Origin: Megaustenia siamemsis
Taxonomy: Eukaryota; Mollusca; Gastropoda; Stylommatophora; Ariophantidae
Assembly (NCBI GenBank): GCA_032433765.1
Contig: JAVIAB010000102.1
Span: 16,201,232 to 16,265,231, forward strand
Direction: 5' to 3'
DNA: 64,000 bases
Below are positions 9,924 through 23,108 of this stretch, one piece after another (positions within the stretch are counted from its first letter, which is position 1; each line of letters opens with the position of its first letter). Made by a program: the position numbers and the translations under genes. Below the pieces are notes generated by a model. That model did no database searches and was not told where the DNA came from. It saw nothing but the letters and a program-made list of their open reading frames with translations.

Positions 9924-10225
9924 TATTTTTGCTTCTTCTTCTTCTACCTTTTTAGCTCCCAGTGGAGCATAGGTCTTCAACAAACACTTACCAAGTCGTT
10001 CTGTTTTTTTGCCATTCTTTTAAAATCATTCCATGTCTTCCCCATCATCTTCATCTCTGCTTCTATCTGTCTTCTCCAAGAATTCCTTGGTCTTCCTCTT
10101 TGTCTTTTCCCCTGGGGATTCCAAAAAAGGGCCTGTTGTGTAATACTCTCAATTGGCTTCCGTAGTGTGTGTCCTATCCAGCGCCATCGTCTTCGCAGTA
10201 TCTCTTTATCCACTGGTGTTTGAGT
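9924..10225 (-). mobile_element. 5'-truncated LINE 3' end with 10-bp TSD
   Basis: The minus strand is open from 10213 to 9980 and reads MDKEILRRRWRWIGHTLRKP, ALFWNPQGKRQRGRPRNSWR and TWNDFKRMAKKQNDL. These are the final conserved motifs of a LINE ORF2. It ends in a GGTAGAAGAAGAAGAAGC tail. It is flanked by gagatggcgt at 9914-9923 and 10226-10235. Confidence 0.92.
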
Positions 10226-10270
10226 GAGATGGCGTAATGAATAACAATAATTGTACGGCGGAATTTATAG

Positions 10271-10574
10271 ATATTGAGAGATTTAAACGTGGAATAAAGA
10301 ATTGTACGGAAAAAATTATCAATGTTTATAAGAAAAATTTACTAAATATTTCGATATTTTGTTAAATTCTAAAACATATTTTTACTGATATATAAATTAA
10401 TGAGTTAAAACAAATGAATGTGACGGAGAAATAACGACAATAAATAACTGCAAAAAAATAATTAGAGGACATATTTATAATAATATAAGGAATGATACGA
10501 AAGGAATTATAGCTATGAAGAATTATTGACAGAGAGTAGATTAATGTATGGTTGGTTGGAATCCTTTCGAGCCG
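10271..10574. other. AT-rich spacer, no feature recognised
   Basis: AT-rich sequence with no repeat unit, ORF or element end that I recognise. Confidence 0.5.
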
Positions 10575-11715
10575 TAGCCGTCCCATAGGGCGTAGGCCAA
10601 GATACTCCTTCTCCTATCTGAATTTTTGTTCTAGCAGTTTTCAATTCTTTTAAAGATATTTTATCAAATCTCGCCATTTGTCTCTGTTCTGTGCAAGCAG
10701 CTCTATCTCAGTGAGGGAACCGATTCCTGCTGCTCTTGCCTCTCTCATCAATGTTCTTCTCAGTGTTTCTCTGGGACTTCCTCTTTTCCTCTTACCTGTT
10801 GTTTCCTACATGAGGGCTTGCTTTGCTATTCGGTTATTATCTCTTCTCATCACATGTCCAACATATGACCATAGTCTTTTTTTTTATTATTGAAGATATT
10901 AGTGGTTGATTGGCGATTTCTCTAATTTCCTCGTTTGTTTTGAATTCGTTCCACGCTATACCAAGTATTTTCCTTAGACATTTATTTTCGAATGCGTTCA
11001 ACTTTGTTTCTATATCTCTTGTTGTTTTCCAGCTTTCACACGCATACGTAAGGGTTGATAGTACATTTGATTTGAATAGTCTAAGTTTTGTGTTTGTGCT
11101 GATGAGTTTTGATTTCCACAACTTTTCAAGGCTTCTGAAAGGCATTGCTGCTTTAGCTATTCTGATTCTAATTTCTTTGCTTGTATCCCCTTCTCGATCA
11201 ATGTGACTTCCAAGATAGACAAAGTGATCGATCCTCCAAATGGTCTCCTTGTATCCATTCGATGCCTTTATTACCAGTGCAGCATTTCTTCATTATGAAG
11301 TCCATAACAACTCCAAATAACAAGGGCGATAAAATACATCCTTGTTTAACCCCAGTTTCTATTGGGAAACATTCGCTCAGTCCTTCCTCTGTTCGAACTG
11401 CACATGTGTAACCATCATACATGTCTTTGATAATATTTATGATTTTTTATTCTAAGCCATATTGCTTCAGAATTTCCCACAAAGAATCTCTATGAATGCT
11501 ATCAAATGCTTTTTTGAAGTCGATGAAGTTAAGTACAAAAGGTTTTTGTTTTTCAATGTGTTCCTCCAATATAAGTCGTAGAGTGAAAATGTGTTCAAGG
11601 CAGCTTCTCCCTTTTCTAAACCCAGCCTGTTCTTCACGCATTACTGTATCTATTGAATCCTTTATTCTATTTAGGATGATTTTGCAGAATAACTTTGAGA
11701 TAACTGAGTATATAT
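10575..11715 (-). mobile_element. LINE D copy 1: RT fragment with internal deletion
   Basis: The minus strand reads from ISKLFCKIILNRIKDSIDTV and EEQAGFRKGRSC (RT fingers), through the palm motif IDFKKAFDSI, then EEGLSECFPIETGVKQGCIL and LLFGVVMDFIMKKCC. It then jumps by deletion into SHIDREGD-type downstream sequence and the C-terminus (FRSLEKLWKSKLISTNTK, ENKCLRKILGIAWNEFKTN, KRKRGRP). Against LINE D copy 2, about 190 bp between gatcgatc and ctccaaatgg are missing at about 11235. That removes the F-A-D-D active-site segment. It is 5'-truncated near 11715. The 3' end reads ggctcgaaagg then attccaacc. Confidence 0.88.
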
Positions 11716-12355
11716 GGTAACAAACGTAAAAAAAAATAAATAAAAACACGTTCCAGAAGTTTAAAGGCATTACGTTACAATATGTAGTAATTGACACACA
11801 TCCATAGAACATTATATAGATATGATCGCGTTTTTCTTGATTTTACTAACATACACTACGTTAGTTAAACGTGCAGGTCCCCTCTGCAGCAGCGTCGTTA
11901 ATGTTCGGGGGGCCCATCCAACGTTTGTCCCCACCATACGCCACTGCGCACACATTCCTCTTGCACACACTCCCTACCCACACACATCCCGTTCTCCAAT
12001 ATCACAAGGGCCTGCCGAGGGCGGAACGAGGGCCCATCAATCGCGGGCTAAAACAATCGGCCGAACCGTCAAAGTGTCCGATAAAATTGTCATAATACTA
12101 TATTTCTTGATTTCTAATGGGAATGGTATTCTTGCTCGAGGCTGAGTCGAGTTCGTCTCTGTATGAGAGCTGGTCTCTGATTGGTTCAAACCGGAGCAGA
12201 CAGCTCACAGAATAAATTATGTGTGGCGTCTCTGGTACGGGAGCTAGGAATTCTCTTGTGTTTACATTCAAACTGCCCGTCGTTATGTTGACGATCTGGA
12301 ATCATGTTCTCGATACAGATGGGAGCACATGGAATGAGGTCCGGATATGTTAACT
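11716..12355. other. Unassigned stretch, GC-richer in the middle
   Basis: Positions 11870-12350 have higher GC than the neighbourhood, with runs such as cggggggcccatcc and gcgggctaaaacaatcggcc. A frame of about 107 codons starts at 11822 but resembles no family I know. An inverted CCAAT (tgattggttc) lies near 12178. It could be part of an unseen gene or an old repeat. Confidence 0.4.
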
Positions 12356-12567
12356 CAACCTATCTCTTCATCTCTCTCTATCACATTTTGTCTCTCTCTC
12401 TCTCTTCTTTTCCTCGCTTTCTCTGTCATTCTCTCACTACTTTCTCTCCCTTTTCTTTTCAATCTCTCTCTCTTTCTCTTTCTCGATATATATACGCATA
12501 TATTTGGATGATATAATACGATTATTGTTCTACATTGTACCATCTCATATACATAGATATACATACA

Positions 12568-12641
<74 letters not shown>

Positions 12642-12662
12642 TGTGTGTGTGTGTGTGTGTGT
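12356..12662. repeat. CT-rich tract and (TA)n(TG)n microsatellites
   Basis: Imperfect (CT)n at 12356-12490, (TA)n at about 12569-12642 and (TG)n at 12642-12662. Between them lies about 80 bp of AT-rich sequence. Confidence 0.95.
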
Positions 12663-13090
12663 TTGTAATAAATGCCAAGTGGCAGATTTTTATTTGTGAT
12701 AGAGGAGAAAAATGTTGATCCTTTTCGGTAGTTCCCACAGATTTGGCCACACAAAGCAAATCTGTGTTTCTTTGGAACGAACGGAACAAACCAATGAGGA
12801 TTCCATCTATTAAAGAATGTTCTCTTTGTTCCTCAACAAGAACTTGTTTGTTGACTCTCTTTAACTTTAATACCCACAGCAAGCTTCTCAGAGAAGCTGT
12901 TTCCACTTTATTTGATCAACATTTAGTGAAAATCCAGACAATCAAGAGTAATAAAAAGATGGTGCTCTTCAGGTCTTTTCTGATTGCTCATAGTTTGTCT
13001 CGTTGGCCAAATCTATGGGTCCAAATTTGTTATCTATGATTGTTGGCTAATCTTGTTGGACGTACTCATAAGTCTGTCTGAGCTCTCACA
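12663..13090. other. Non-repetitive spacer, no gene recognised
   Basis: Ordinary composition with short open frames on both strands. No motif or element end was recognised. Confidence 0.5.
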
Positions 13091-14760
13091 GAAATAAGTA
13101 AGTATTGCCAATAAACAAATACCAGCAGTAGACAGTAGCAAAGAATAGACAGACATTGCAGCAAACACTAGCAACTGACAGAGACCAGCAACAAACAAAT
13201 ATTAGCAACAGACAGACACTAGTAACAGACAGATACTAGCAACAGACAGACACTAGCAAATGACAGACACTAGCAACAGACGGACACTAGCAACAGACAG
13301 ACACTAGCAACAGACGGACACTAGCAATATACGGACACTAGCAACAGACGGACACTAGCAACAGACGGACACTAGCAACAGACGGACACTAGCAACAGAC
13401 GGACACTAGCAATATACGGACACTAGCAACAGACGGACACTAGCAACAGACGGACACTAGCAAAAGACGGACACTAGCAACAGACAGACACTAGCAACAG
13501 ACAGACACTAGCAACAGACGGACACTAGCAATATACGGACACTAGCAACAGACGGACACTAGCAACAGACGGACACTAGCAACAGACGGACACTAGCAAC
13601 AGACGGACACTAGCAATATACGGACACTAGCAACAGACGGACACTAGCAACAAACGGACACTAGCAAAAGACGGACACTAGCAACAGACAGACACTAGCA
13701 ACAGACAGACACTAGCAACAGACAGACACTAGCAACAGTCGGACACTAGCAACAGACTAGCAACAGAGACTAGCAACAGACGAACACTAGCAACAGACAG
13801 AAAACACTAGCAACAGACGGACACTAGCAACAGACGGACACTAGCAACAGACAGACAGACACTAGCAAAAAAACGGACACTAGCAACAGACGGACATTAG
13901 CAACAAATGGACACTAGCAACTGACGGACACTAGCAACAGACAGACACTAGCAACAGACAGACACAAGCAACAGACGGACACTATCAACAGACAGACACT
14001 AACAACAAATGGACACTAGCAACAGACGGACACTAGCAACAGATAAACACTAGCAACAGACGGACACTAGCAACAGACAGACACTAGCAACAGACGGACA
14101 CTAGCAACAGACAGACAGACACTAGCAACAGACAAATACTAGCAACAGACGGACACTAGCAACAGACAAACACTAGCAACAGGCAGACACTGGCAACAGA
14201 CAAACACTAGCAACAGACAGACACTAGCAATAGGTAAACACTAGCAACAGACGGACACTAGCAACAGACGGACACTAGCAACAGACAGACAGACACTAGC
14301 AAAAAAAACGGACACTAGCAACAGACGGACACTAGCAACAGACAGACACTAGCAATAGACGGACACTAGCAACAGACAGACAGACACTAGCAACAGACGG
14401 ACACTAGCAACAGACGGACACTAGCAACAAATGAACACTAGCAACTGACGGACACTAGCAACAGACAGACACTAGCAACAGACAAACACTAGCAACAGAC
14501 GGACACTATCAACAGACAGACACTAACAACAGACGGACACTAGCAACAGACAGACACTAGCAACAGACAGACACTAGCAACAAATGGACACTAGCAACAG
14601 ACGGACACTATCAACAGACAGACACTAGCAACAGACGGACACTACCAACAGACGGACACTAGCAACAGACAGACACTAGCAACAGACATATACAAGCAAC
14701 AGACAGACGTTATCAACAGACAAACGTTAACAGAAAATTAACACCAACAAACTAACGAGC
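13091..14760. repeat. 17-bp minisatellite array
   Basis: Nearly 100 copies of gcaacagacggacacta, with variants gcaacagacagacacta, gcaatatacggacacta and gcaacaaatggacacta. The gcaatatacgg variant recurs at five-unit (about 85-bp) intervals around 13320-13620, which is higher-order structure. 17 is not a multiple of three. Confidence 0.96.
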
Positions 14761-14859
14761 AATAGACAAACACTAACAACAGAGACATACATAGACACAT
14801 CAACATATATATAGCAGTAAAAGACAAGCGCAAGTAGAGCACACATACTTGTGAAAGCA

Positions 14860-15535
14860 CTGCATCTAACACCCGTAACAAACACTTGTATCAAATACCT
14901 GCAACAAACATCTGTAACAAACACATGTAACAAGCAACTGTAATAGACACTGTAACAAAACCCTGTAGCATACAACAGTAACAAACACTATAACAAACAC
15001 CTGGAACATACACCTGTGACATAGACCTGTAACATTCACCTGTAAACCAGCACCTGTAACAGACATATGTAACAAACACCCGAAAGAAACACCTGTAACA
15101 GACATCTGTAACAAACACCCGAAAGAAACACCTGTAAACAAACACCTGTAACATACACATGAAACAGACACCTTTAATAAACACCTGTAACGTACACCTG
15201 TAACAAACATCTGTAGATCAGTACCCGTAACAGACAGCTGTAACAAACAAACACATGTAACAAACACTTGCAACAAACAACTATAACAAACACCCACAAG
15301 TAACGCCTGTAAACACACACTTGTAACATACACATGTAACAAACACATGTACCAGACGCCAGTAAAAACACATATAAAAACACCTGCAAGAAACACCTGC
15401 AAGAAACACCTGTATCAAACACCTGTAAACAAACACCTGCAACAAACACCTGTAACAAACACCTGTAAACAAACACCTGCAACAAACACCTGTAACAAAC
15501 ACCTGTAAACAAGTACCTGTATATAGACAAACAAA
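14860..15535. repeat. 13/14-bp minisatellite array
   Basis: Units taacaaacacctg (13 bp) and taaacaaacacctg (14 bp) with point variants. Divergence is higher on the left. The bounded stretch 14761-14859 is a transition rich in aacaa-type sequence. Confidence 0.93.
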
Positions 15536-15709
15536 ACTACAGGACACATCTTCAATCAGAAACGGCAGCAGCGTTAGATAAGTCCTCCAGACGACTAACA
15601 CAACGCATGAGTGACACTGTCAAATGTTGCAAGCAACTACGATTATTTTTGTTTTGGATGTTTCGTTACTAGTTAGCTATGTAGGATTAGTTTTATTTAC
15701 TTACATATC
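15536..15709. other. Spacer, nothing recognised
   Basis: Non-repetitive sequence between the 13-bp array and a (TG)n tract. No feature was identified. Confidence 0.5.
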
Positions 15710-15815
15710 TGTGTGTGTGTGTGTGTGTGTTTTGTTTGTTCCTGCTTAAGGCCTATTGGGTCGAAACGTCGTTCAAATCTGTGTCGTCTACTAATCACGT
15801 AAAGCTTCTATCATA
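15710..15815 (+). repeat. (TG)n plus single arm of the foldback repeat
   Basis: (TG)n at 15710-15730 is followed by gttcctgcttaaggcc, tattgggtcgaaacgtcg and tctactaatcacgtaaagc. This arm is also found at 17264-17340 and, inverted, at 17105-17190. See the finding on a possible decayed hammerhead ribozyme core. Confidence 0.75.
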
Positions 15816-16189
15816 CCATTTTTTCTATTTTTTTTTTTCAATTTTCCCTCACATTCAGTTTTACTGCAGCTTCGCAATTTTATGCATTCATTTGCATTTC
15901 TTTGCCTTAACCCTTGCTAGTCCACAACACCAGCTGAAACATCATCACAGGTAGCGTCAGATCAAGGTGAATGATTTCACCTGATATCACGCTACTGCAG
16001 CAGGGGAAACAACAATTAATGGACGTACAGGTAAAAAAACGTATACTGGTTTCTGTAATGGCAGCATCACGGCCACAAATTTGCCAATGAACTCCTAAAT
16101 TATATTATTTAAAGATAGATAAGACTGAGCAACCAGTCCTACCGGACACGGATGAAAAAATGCAGTCCATTTTAAGTTAGAAGAATCCA
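15816..16189. other. Spacer, nothing recognised
   Basis: Unassigned DNA. No ORF, repeat unit or element boundary was found. Confidence 0.5.
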
Positions 16190-16985
16190 TTTTAATAAAA
16201 TGAAAGATAAGATTAACACAAGACCAAATAATGGAATAACTAAAACAGAAATATAATGTGCTTTGTCTTTTTTAACATTACCATATGGGCCAGAAACATG
16301 GACAATTAATAAGAAAACACTGAAGAAACACCTGTAACATAACACCATATAAAAAAAAATATGACGATCATTATTTTCAGGAGGACGTGAACTTCCGGTC
16401 AATGGTGGATAGACGGCAGGAACCATTGTAGGCTATGTATGAAAAGTGTTCCTTGTTGCAGTTTTCTCATATTCAAAGTCCGGCTTGTTGCATGAGCTAT
16501 GAGTTAAGTGCTCTGTGCACACCGTGAGCTGTGTGTCTCATCCGTTCTGATGGTGTTTCGATATTCCCTTTGTTTACAATGAATGGTGATATCGTACGAC
16601 AAGGAACAGTTGGCTGTGTTCACTTTCTGTGCGGTTCCGCCTTATGTCATTTAGCGTGTGCTGAGACTGCTATGATGGGGACTACAGCTACCTTTCTTTG
16701 TTTGGGAGATGAGTTAGTAATTCGGATGATTCCGCTGGCACGGGCGGTTGAGCAATTATGGATTTTAATTCGGTTGCGGTGATACCAGGGTTTTCAATAA
16801 CCGTAACCATGGCAGTGAAGAAAGTTGAAGCCCTAGAAAACAATAAAATTTCGAAAATTAAATTGGAAGGGAAATACCGGGTAGAAGAGGCAGAGGTAGA
16901 CAAAGATGAAAGTGAAATGATATCTTGAAAAGATGGAGAGGATAACTTGTGCCGCTTTATCAAGACAGGAAACTGGGTACGATGA
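16190..16985 (+). pseudogene. LINE ORF fragment interrupted by element E
   Basis: Before the insert the + strand reads LTLPYGPETWTINKKTLKK. After it comes KKVEALENNKISKI and then EGKYRVEEAEVD and related decayed sequence. This is the LINE region YG.E.WT..K.....EA.E.. between the RT palm and the C-terminal motif, with internal losses. Confidence 0.7.
16329..16815. mobile_element. Unclassified element E, copy 2, with 8-bp TSD
   Basis: Matches 6845-7285 over about 440 bp (gacgatcattattttcagg, gtgttccttgttgcagttt, tccgctggcacgggcggttg). It is bounded by tgaagaaa at 16321-16328 and 16816-16823. As with copy 1 it has landed inside a LINE ORF. It has no intact ORF. Confidence 0.8.
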
Positions 16986-17099
16986 CTCTTAGGTCAAAGA
17001 AAAGAAATGCATAAAAATCGAAGCTGCGGTAAAGCTGATTGTTAGCAGAAATAGAAAAACAATATATATATATAAATTTAGGAAAAAAAATAGAAAAAA

Positions 17100-17345
17100 A
17101 AAACGGTATGGTTAAAACATCACGTAATAATTGGCCAACACAAATTAGAACAACTTTTCGGTCCAATAGGTCTTTGTCAGGAACACATTAAAATATATAA
17201 TAAGAATAGAGTCGCAGAAATAAAATATATATATATATATATACATATGCATATATTTTGTTCCTGTTGAAGGTTTATTGGGCCGAAACGTTGTTCTAAT
17301 TTGTATCGTCGAACTATTACATAAGGCTTTATCCACACCATTTTT
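17100..17345. mobile_element. Foldback (inverted-repeat) element
   Basis: An arm at 17105-17190 (ggtatggttaaaac, acaaattagaacaact, ttcggtccaatag) is the diverged inverse of 17264-17345 (gttcctgttgaagg, tattgggccgaaacgttg, ttctaatttgtatcgtcg, ataaggctttatcc). About 70 bp of AT-rich loop separate the arms, including (TA)n. A related single arm lies at 15735-15815. Confidence 0.8.
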
Positions 17346-17576
17346 GTCTATTTATTTTTTTCATTTCTCCTAACGATGGCTCTTCCCCTTAATGTATTCA
17401 AATATACCAAAAAGTGAAAATTGAAAAAAAAAATTAGCAAAAATTGTGTTTTTAACTAAATATGATTGCCTGAATAATTCAAACATTGGTGTCTTGTCAC
17501 AAACATTGAAAACACCCTGATATAATAACAGGTTTAAGAGTAAGTAGAATGTAGTCAACTATGTTCATCTTCACTA
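17346..17576. other. AT-rich spacer left of the 15-bp satellite
   Basis: No feature recognised. Confidence 0.5.
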
Positions 17577-20500
17577 ATGAATGTTGCTAAATATCCCGCT
17601 GCCATTTATCTTGCTGTCAAATATCTAGCTGTCAAATATCTCACTGTCAAATATCTCGCTGTCAAATATCTCGCTGTCAAATATCTAGCTGTAAAATATC
17701 TAGCTGTTATTTATCTCGCTGTCAAATATCTAGCTGTAAAATATCTAGCTGTTATTTATCTAGCTGTCAAATATCTAGCTGTTATTTATCTAGCTGTCAA
17801 ATAGCTAGTCGTCAAATATCTCGCTGTCAAATATCTCGCTGTCAAATAGCTAGTCGTCAAATATCTCGCTGTCAAATATCTCGCTGTCAAATAGCTAGTC
17901 GTCAAATATCTCGCTGTCAAATATCTCGCTGTCAAATAGCTAGTCGTCAAATATCTCGCTGTCAAATGCCTAGCTGTAAAATATCTAGCTGTTATTTCTC
18001 TAGCTGTCAAATAGCTAGTCGTCAAATATCTCGCTGTCAAATATCTAGCTGTAAAATATCTAGCTGTAAAATATCCAGCTGTAAAATATCTAGCTGTTAT
18101 TTATCTAGCTGTCAAATAGCTAGTCGTCAAATATCTCGCTGTCAAATATCTCGCTGTCAAATATCTAGCTGTAAAATATCCAGCTGTAAAATATCTAGCT
18201 GTTATTTATCTAGCTGTCAAATAGCTAGTCGTCAAATATCTCGCTGTCAAATATCTCGCTGTCAAATATCTAGCTGTAAAATATCCAGCTGTAAAATATC
18301 TAGCTGTTATTTATCTAGCTGTCAAATAGCTAGTCGTCAAGTATCTAGCTGTCAAATATCTCGCTGTCAAATATCTCACTGTCAAATATCTAGCTGTCAA
18401 ATATCTCGCTGTCAAATATCTCGCTGTCAAATATCTCACTGTCAAATATCTCGCTGTCAAATATCTCGCTGTCAAATATCTAGCTGTCAAATATCTCACT
18501 GTCAAATATCTAGCTGTCAAATATCTCACTGTCAAATATCTAGCTGTCAAATATCTCGCTGTCAAATATCTAGCTGTCAAATATCTCGCTGTCAATATCT
18601 CACTGTCAAATATCTCACTGTCAAATATCTCACTGTCAAATATCTAGCTGTCAAATATCTAGCTGTCAAATATCTCACTGTCAAATATCTCACTGTCAAA
18701 TATCTAGCTGTCAAATATCTAGCTGTCAAATATCTCACTGTCAAATATCTCACTGTCAAATATCTCGCTGTCAAATATCTCACTGTCAAATATCTCACTG
18801 TCAAATATCTCACTGTCAAATATCTCACTGTCAAATATCTAGCTGTCAAATATCTCACTGTCAAATATCTCACTGTCAAATATCTCACTGTCAAAAATCT
18901 CGCTGTCAAATATCTCACTGTCAAATATCTCACTGTCAAATATCTCGCTGTCAAATATCTAGCTGTCAAATATCTCACTGTCAAATATCTCACTGTCAAA
19001 TATCTCGCTGTCAAATATCTCACTGTCAAATATCTCACTGTCAAATATCTCACTGTAAAATATCTCACTGTCAAATATCTCACTGTCAAATATATAGCTG
19101 TCAAATATCTCACTGTCAAATATCTCACTGTCAAATATCTCACTGTCAAATATCTCGCTGTCAAATATCTCACCGTCAAATATCTAGCTGTCAAATATCT
19201 AGCTGTCAAATATCTCACTGTCAAATATCTCACTGTCAAATATCTCACTGTCAAATATCTCACTGTCAAATATCTAGCTGTTACTTATCTAGCTGTCAAA
19301 TATTTCACTGTCAAATATCTAGCTGTTATTTATCTAGCTGTCAAATATCTCACTGTCAAATATCTCGCTGTCAAATATCTAGCTGTCAAATATCTAACTG
19401 TCAAATATCTAGCTGTCAAATATCTCACTGTCATATATCTAGCTGTCAAATATCTCGCTGTCAAATATCTAGCTGTCAAATATCTCGCTGTCATATATCT
19501 CACTGTCAAATATCTCACTGTCAAATATCTCACTGTCAAATATCTAGCTGTCAAATATCTAGCTGTCAAATATCTCACTGTCAAATATCTCACTGTCAAA
19601 TATCTAGCTGTCAAATATCTAGCTGTCAAATATCTCACTGTCAAATATCTCACTGTCAAATATCTCACTGTCAAATATCTCGCTGTCAAATATCTCACTG
19701 TCAAATATCTCACTGTCAAATATCTCACTGTCAAATATCTCACTGTCAAATATCTCACTGCCAAATATCTAGCTGTCAAATATCTCACTGTCAAATATCT
19801 CACTGTCAAAAATCTCGCTGTCAAATATCTCACTGTCAAATATCTCACTGTCAAATATCTAGCTGTCAAATATCTAGCTGTCAAATATCTCACTGTCAAT
19901 TATCTCACTGTCAAATATCTCGCTGTCAAATATCTCACTGTCAAATATCTCACTGTCAAATATCTCACTGTCAAATATCTCACTGTCAAATATCTAGCTG
20001 TCAAATATCTCACTGTCAAATATCTCACTGTCAAATATCTCACTGTCAAATATCTCACTGTCAAATATCTCACTGTCAAATATCTCGCTGTCAAATATCT
20101 CACTGTCAAATATCTAGCTGTCAAATATCTAGCTGTCAAATATCTCACTGTCAAATATCTCACTGTCAAATATCTCACTGTCAAATATCTAGCTGTCAAA
20201 TATCTCACTGTCAAATATCTCACTGTCAAATATCTCATTGTCAAATATCTCACTGTCAAATATCTCACTGTCAAATATCTAACTGTCAAATATCTCGCTG
20301 TTATTTATCTAGATGTCAAACATTTCACTGTCAAATATCTAGCTGTTATTTATCTAGCTGTCAAATATCTCACTGTCAAATATCTCACTGTCAAATATCT
20401 CGCTGTCAAATATCTCACTGTCAAATATCTCACTGTCAAATATCTCACTGTCAAATATCTCACTGTCAAATATCTCACTGTCAAATATCTCGCTGTCAAA

Positions 20501-23108
20501 TATCTAGCTGTCAAATATCTCACTGTCAAATATCTCGCTGTCAAATACCTCACTGTCAAATATCTCACTGTCAAATATCTCACTGTCAAATATCTCACTG
20601 TCAAATATCTCACTGTCAAATATCTCACTGTCAAATATATCGCTGTCAAATATCTCACCGTCAAATATCTCACTGTCAAATATCTCACTGTCAAATATCT
20701 AGCTGTCAAATATCTCGCTGTCAAATATCTCACTGTCAAATATCTCACTGTCAAATATCTCACAGTCAAATATCTCACTTTCAAATATCTCACTTCAAAT
20801 ATATCACTGTCAAATATCTCACTGTCAAATATCTCACTGTCAAATATCTCACTGTCAAATATCTCACTGTCAAATATCTCGCTGTAAAATATCTCACTGT
20901 CAAATATCTCGCTGTCAAATATCTAGCTGTCAAATATCTCACTGTCAAATATCTCACTGTCAAATATCTAGCTGTCAAATATCTAGCTGTAAAATATCTC
21001 ACTGTCAAATATCTCACTGTCAAATATCTCACTGTCAAATATCTAGCTGTCAAATATCTCACTGTCAAATATCTAGCTGTCAAATATCTCACTGTCAAAT
21101 ATGTCTCTGTCAAATATCTCGCTGTCAAATATCTAGCTGTCAAATATCTCACTGTCAAATATCTAGCTGTTATTTATCAAGCTGTCAAATATATCAATGT
21201 CAAATATCTCACTGTCAAATATCTCGCTGTCAAATATCTCGATGTCAAATATCTCACTGTCAAATATCTCACTGTCAAATATCTCACTGTCAACTATCTC
21301 ACTTTCAAATATCTCACTGTCAGATATCTAGCTGTCAAATATCTCACTGTCAAATATCTAGCTGTTATTTATCTAGCTGTCAAATATCTCACTGTCAAAT
21401 ATCTAGCTGTTATTTATCTAGCTGTCAAATATCTCACTGTCAAATATCTAGCTGTTATTTATCTAGCTGTCAAATATCTCACTGTCAAATATCTAGCTGT
21501 TATTTATCTAGCTGTCAAATATCTCACTGTCAAAAATCTAGCTGTTATTTATCTAGCTGTCAAATATCTCACTGTCAAATATCTCACTGTCAAATATCTC
21601 GCTGTCAAATATCTCGCTGTCAAATATCTCGCTGTCAAATAACTAGCTGTTATTTATCTCGCTGTCAAATATCTCGCTGTCAAATATCTCGCTGTCAAAT
21701 ATCTCGCTGTCAAATATCTCGCTGTCAAATATCTCGCTGTCAAATATCTCACTGTCAAATATCTCACTGTCAAATATCTCGCTGTCAAACATCTCGCTGT
21801 CAAATATCTCGCTGTCAAATATCTCACTGTCAAATATCTCACTGTCAAATATCTCACTGTCAAGTATCTCGCTGTCAAATATCTCACTGTCAAATATCTC
21901 GCTGTCAAATATCTCGCTGTCAAATATCTCACTGTCAAAAATCTCACTGTCAAATATCTCACTGTCAAATATCTCACTGTCAAATATCTCACTGTCAAAT
22001 ATCTCACTGTCAAATATCTCACTGTCAAATATCTCGCTGTCAAATATCTCACTGTCAAATATCTCACTGTCAAATATCTCACTGTCAAATATCTCACTGT
22101 CAAATATTTCACTGTCAAGTATCTCACTGTCAAATATCTCACTGTCAAATATCTCACTGTCAAATATCTCGCTGTCAAATATCTCACTGTCAAATATCTC
22201 ACTGTCAAATATCTAGCTGTCAAATATCTCACTGTCAAATATCTCGCTGTCAAATATCTCGCTGTCAAATATCTCACTGTCAAATATCTCACTGTCAAAT
22301 ATCTCACTGTCAAATATCTCACTGTCAAATATCTCGCTGTCAAATATCTCACTGTCAAATATCTCGCTGTCAAATATCTCACTGTCAAATATCTAGCTGT
22401 CAAATATCTCACTGTCAAATATCTCGCTGTCAAATATCTCACTGTCAAATATCTCACTGTCAAATATCTCACTGTCAAATATCTCGCTTTCAAATATCTC
22501 GCTGTCAAATATCTAGCTGTTATTTATCTAGCTGTCAAATATCTAGCTGTTATTTATCTAACTGTCAAATATCTAACTGTTATTTATCTAGCTGTTATTT
22601 ATCTCGCTGTCAAATATCTAGCTGTTATTTATCTAGCTGTCAAATATCTAACTGTTATTTATCTAGCTGTTATTTATCTAGCTGTCAAATATCTAACTGT
22701 TATTTATCTAGCTGTTATTTATCTAGCTGTCAAATATCTCACTGTCAAATATCTAGCTGTTATTTATCTAGCTGTTATTTATCTAGCTGTCAAATATCTC
22801 ACTGTCAAATATCTCGCTGTCAAATATCTAGCTGTCAAATATCTCGCTGTCAAATATCTAGCTGTTATTTATCTAGCTGTCAAATATCTAACTGTTATTT
22901 ATCTAGCTGTTATTTATCTAGCTGTCAAATATCTAACTGTTATTTATCTAGCTGTTATTTATCTAGCTGTCAAATATCTAGCTGTCAAATATCTCGCTGT
23001 CAAATATCTAGCTGTTATTTATCTAGCTGTCAAATATCTAACTGTTATTTATCTAGCTGTTATTTATCTAGGTGTCAAATATCTAGCTGTTAGTTATCTA
23101 TCTATCTA
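17577..23108. repeat. 15-bp satellite array, left block (about 5.5 kb)
   Basis: Roughly 370 tandem 15-bp monomers of the form tcaaatatctNNctg. The variable pair is mostly AG, CG or CA. A second class is ttatttatctagctg. A three-monomer (45-bp) higher-order unit with tcaaatagctagtcg occurs at 17805-17960, and a longer seven-monomer unit at about 18020-18340. The middle is dominated by CA monomers, and 22510-23090 alternates with ttatttatctagctg. Phase slips occur, for example a one-base loss near 18594. Long open frames (V-K-Y-L-T type) are a product of the 15-bp period. Confidence 0.98.

Larger units (their letters stand above)
9400..10270. repeat. 34-bp imperfect tandem repeat, interrupted twice by LINE fragments
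   Basis: About 3.5 copies of a 34-bp unit (caataatcatatagc, then agatgg or agattg, then ataatgaag) are recognisable at 9395-9461, 9892-9923 and 10226-10270 once the two LINE inserts are removed. Confidence 0.75.

Noticed and set aside
17966..20887. Open frame of 973 codons (C-Q-I-S-S / V-K-Y-L-T repeats)
   Set aside because: It lies wholly in the 15-bp satellite. A 15-bp unit without a stop in one frame gives unlimited open frames on both strands, and the frame switches repeat type at single-base slips. No non-repeat protein sequence is attached.
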